DNA of 9,527 bases, taken from Deltaproteobacteria bacterium UBA796 (GTDB taxonomy: Bacteria; Myxococcota_A; UBA796). The DNA lies in contig DBIS01000398.1 of assembly GCA_002296975.1 (NCBI GenBank), forward strand, positions 1 through 9,527, in the 5' to 3' direction. Below, piece after piece: positions 8,282-9,527 of this stretch. The notes beneath the pieces were generated by a model. It did not search any database. It worked only from the letters and a program-made list of their open reading frames with translations, and was not told where the DNA came from. The position numbers were made by a program, and so were the translations under genes. How positions within the stretch are numbered: the first letter of the stretch is position 1; each line of letters begins with the position of its first letter.

Positions 8282-8644
8282 TCAGTCGCACTGACACTCA
8301 ATGGCGTGATAGGTCACAGCTTCTGAGCAGCTGTCCGTCACGCAATCCATCGTTCGCCCGCCCGCGCAGTCTTCGTGGTTATCGTTTTCAGTGAGTGACA
8401 CCATATCTCGGACCATTTTTCCGCAGTTCGCATCGCCGTAAAGGCCTTCATTCGCGGGGTAGCAACCTTCGGTGGAACCGCCTGGCATGCTGACTTGAAG
8501 ATTACATACAAAGCGCATTCCGACGGCACTCAACCCAAAGGCTTCGCAGGTGGTGGGGCAACTCACCGTTCCGTTGTACATGAGGCCGGGATTGTAAACT
8601 TCGGTCAGGCCGTCGTAATTTCCGTGGTACCAGCCGGGTTCGCT
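8282..8644 (-). other. Unrecognised ten-cysteine C-terminal region
   Basis: This segment encodes about 120 residues after the last metal-binding repeat. The ten cysteines follow the spacing C-x3-C-x13-C-x13-C-x12-C-x18-C-x7-C-x4-C-x10-C-x-C, with the last two forming CQC one residue before the stop. It has few charged repeats and looks globular. An even count in an exported protein suggests up to five disulfides. I cannot match it to a named family. Confidence 0.6.
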
Positions 8645-9527
8645 ACCGGTGTAAGGGGGCGTCGTTTTGTCTTCACCATCGCAGTCTTGGTCGATGCCGT
8701 CGGCGAGGATTTCATCGGCGCCTGGATATACGGTGTCATCGGCGTCATCGCACGAATCTGGGTTATCAACGCTCCCGTCGGGCATGGCGCAGGCGGTGAC
8801 GGGTAGGTCAGAGTCGCCAAAGCCATCGCCGTCACTATCGACAAAAAAGGTGGATGCGTCGGCGGCGTCAGGCTCATCGATTTCACCATCGCAGTCGTCG
8901 TCTACCCCATTGCACTGCTCAATTTCATAAGGCCCAATGAGTCGGTCGCTGTCGTCGCAATCTCCACCGACCACGATGGAGCCTACGGGTAGATCACAGG
9001 CTGAGGTGGCTGAGCTGTCGTCACCAAAGCTATCACCGTCTGCATCTTCATACCAGGTGAACTCACCCGCAGCGCCTGCCTCATCGATGCTGCCATCGCA
9101 GTCGTTGTCTTCGTCGTCGCACAACTCCAGGGCTTCGGGGTGGATGTCGTTGTCGTGGTCGTCGCAGTCAAGGTCGTTGATAACAAAGCCAGGAGGCATG
9201 CTGCAGGAGACAGTCGGTGCAGACGGGCTGCCAAAGCCATCCATGTCTGCATCGAGGTAAAATGTGCTGCCGCCGATGGCACCCTCCTCGTCGATGCTGC
9301 TATCGCAGTCATTGTCGATTCCATCGCAGTGCTCAGTCGCGCCAGGGAAGATCAGGGGAGCGCTGTCATTGCAGTCGTCAGAGAGCGCCACATAGTCTGC
9401 GAGTGGGGAACACCCTTCAAAGGTGAAGTCGGTTGTGCCGTGGCCATCGCCGTCACCATCTAAGTACCAGGAGGGGATGACGTCCTCGTCTGTAAGGCCG
9501 TCGCAATCGTTGTCCAGGCCGTCGCAG
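8282..9527 (-). CDS. MopE-type Asp/Cys-repeat protein with Cys-rich C-terminus, 5' partial
   Basis: The minus-strand frame is open from the right window edge to TGA at 8282-8284, giving 414 visible residues. The start lies beyond the window; an internal GTG at 9391 falls mid-repeat and is not a real start. Residues 1 to about 286 are four full repeats and one terminal half-repeat with CDGxDNDCDG boxes, DxDGDGFGD loops and DCDD boxes, about 69 residues each, expected to bind divalent cations. The last box is the usual terminal variant ADGIDQDCDG. The final 125 residues are non-repetitive, contain ten cysteines and end CQCD. I do not recognise this domain; the cysteines suggest disulfides in an exported protein. 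It is convergent with the EF-G gene. Localisation is inferred from the family, since the N-terminus is not visible. Confidence 0.87.
   Translation of the reverse strand, partial: CDGLDNDCDGLTDEDVIPSWYLDGDGDGHGTTDFTFEGCSPLADYVALSDDCNDSAPLIFPGATEHCDGIDNDCDSSIDEEGAIGGSTFYLDADMDGFGSPSAPTVSCSMPPGFVINDLDCDDHDNDIHPEALELCDDEDNDCDGSIDEAGAAGEFTWYEDADGDSFGDDSSATSACDLPVGSIVVGGDCDDSDRLIGPYEIEQCNGVDDDCDGEIDEPDAADASTFFVDSDGDGFGDSDLPVTACAMPDGSVDNPDSCDDADDTVYPGADEILADGIDQDCDGEDKTTPPYTGSEPGWYHGNYDGLTEVYNPGLMYNGTVSCPTTCEAFGLSAVGMRFVCNLQVSMPGGSTEGCYPANEGLYGDANCGKMVRDMVSLTENDNHEDCAGGRTMDCVTDSCSEAVTYHAIECQCD
8669..9526 (-). repeat. Tandem MopE-type repeats, about 207-nt period
   Basis: Four complete units and a terminal part-unit encode boxes CDGLDNDCDG, CDGIDNDCDS, CDDEDNDCDG, CNGVDDDCDG and ADGIDQDCDG at near-regular 68-70 residue spacing. 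Each is followed by a D-x-D-x-D-[GS] loop and a Cys-containing segment leading to a DCDD box. DNA identity is limited to the boxes, which also resemble those of the minus-strand gene at 3294-4004. The array continues off the right edge. Confidence 0.88.

Noticed and set aside
9391..9391. GTG as the start of the last minus-strand gene
   Set aside because: The same frame continues with a well-formed CDGLDNDCDG repeat unit to the window edge, so the GTG is an internal valine.
8669..9526. Regular repeats that could suggest a CRISPR array
   Set aside because: The period is about 207 nt, DNA identity is limited to short boxes, and the pattern is explained by protein repeats in one continuous reading frame.

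Overview
The window suggests a moderately GC-rich Gram-negative bacterium of the Myxococcota or a related former deltaproteobacterial lineage, possibly uncultured. This is inferred from the gene families. It has two proteins built from MopE-type Asp/Cys repeats, a lamin-tail-domain protein, an FG-GAP plus ASPIC/UnbV lipoprotein, lipoprotein leaders followed by Asp-rich linkers, and an elongation factor G of the mitochondrial-like (spdEFG1) type. No 16S rRNA or other taxonomic marker is present apart from EF-G, so the placement is tentative.

Layout from left to right. (1) Positions 1-1203, plus strand: 3' part of a secreted protein with two OB-like domains and a C-terminal lamin tail domain. 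(2) 1246-2316, plus: PhoD-like metallophosphatase that closely follows it. (3) 2331-4094, minus: MopE-repeat lipoprotein, convergent with the phosphatase with only 14 bp between stop codons. (4) About 4095-4200: divergent control region. (5) 4201-5850, plus: CRTAC1-like lipoprotein with seven Ca-binding FG-GAP motifs and a UnbV domain. (6) 5851-6006: leader region with a long imperfect inverted repeat. (7) 6007-8097, plus: complete EF-G gene outside any str-operon context. (8) 8098-8281: gene-free convergent region with two hairpins. (9) 8282-9527, minus: second MopE-repeat protein, running off the right edge and ending in a ten-cysteine C-terminal region I do not recognise.

Four of the five non-EF-G genes encode exported proteins, or ones inferred to be exported, that are rich in Asp-based (DxDxDG or DCDD) cation-binding loops or adhesion-like beta domains. 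The phosphatase is also predicted to be exported. The set reads as a cell-surface or secreted group interrupted by one housekeeping translation factor. I see no transposase, integrase, CRISPR array, tRNA or rRNA. There is no clear evidence of a wholly new system. The most distinctive items are the mitochondrial-type EF-G with its structured leader, the Cys-rich domain of the last gene, the unassigned C-terminal half of the first MopE gene, and a 12-bp motif repeated at a near-identical distance from an ATG in front of two genes. In the second case that ATG is out of frame with the gene.
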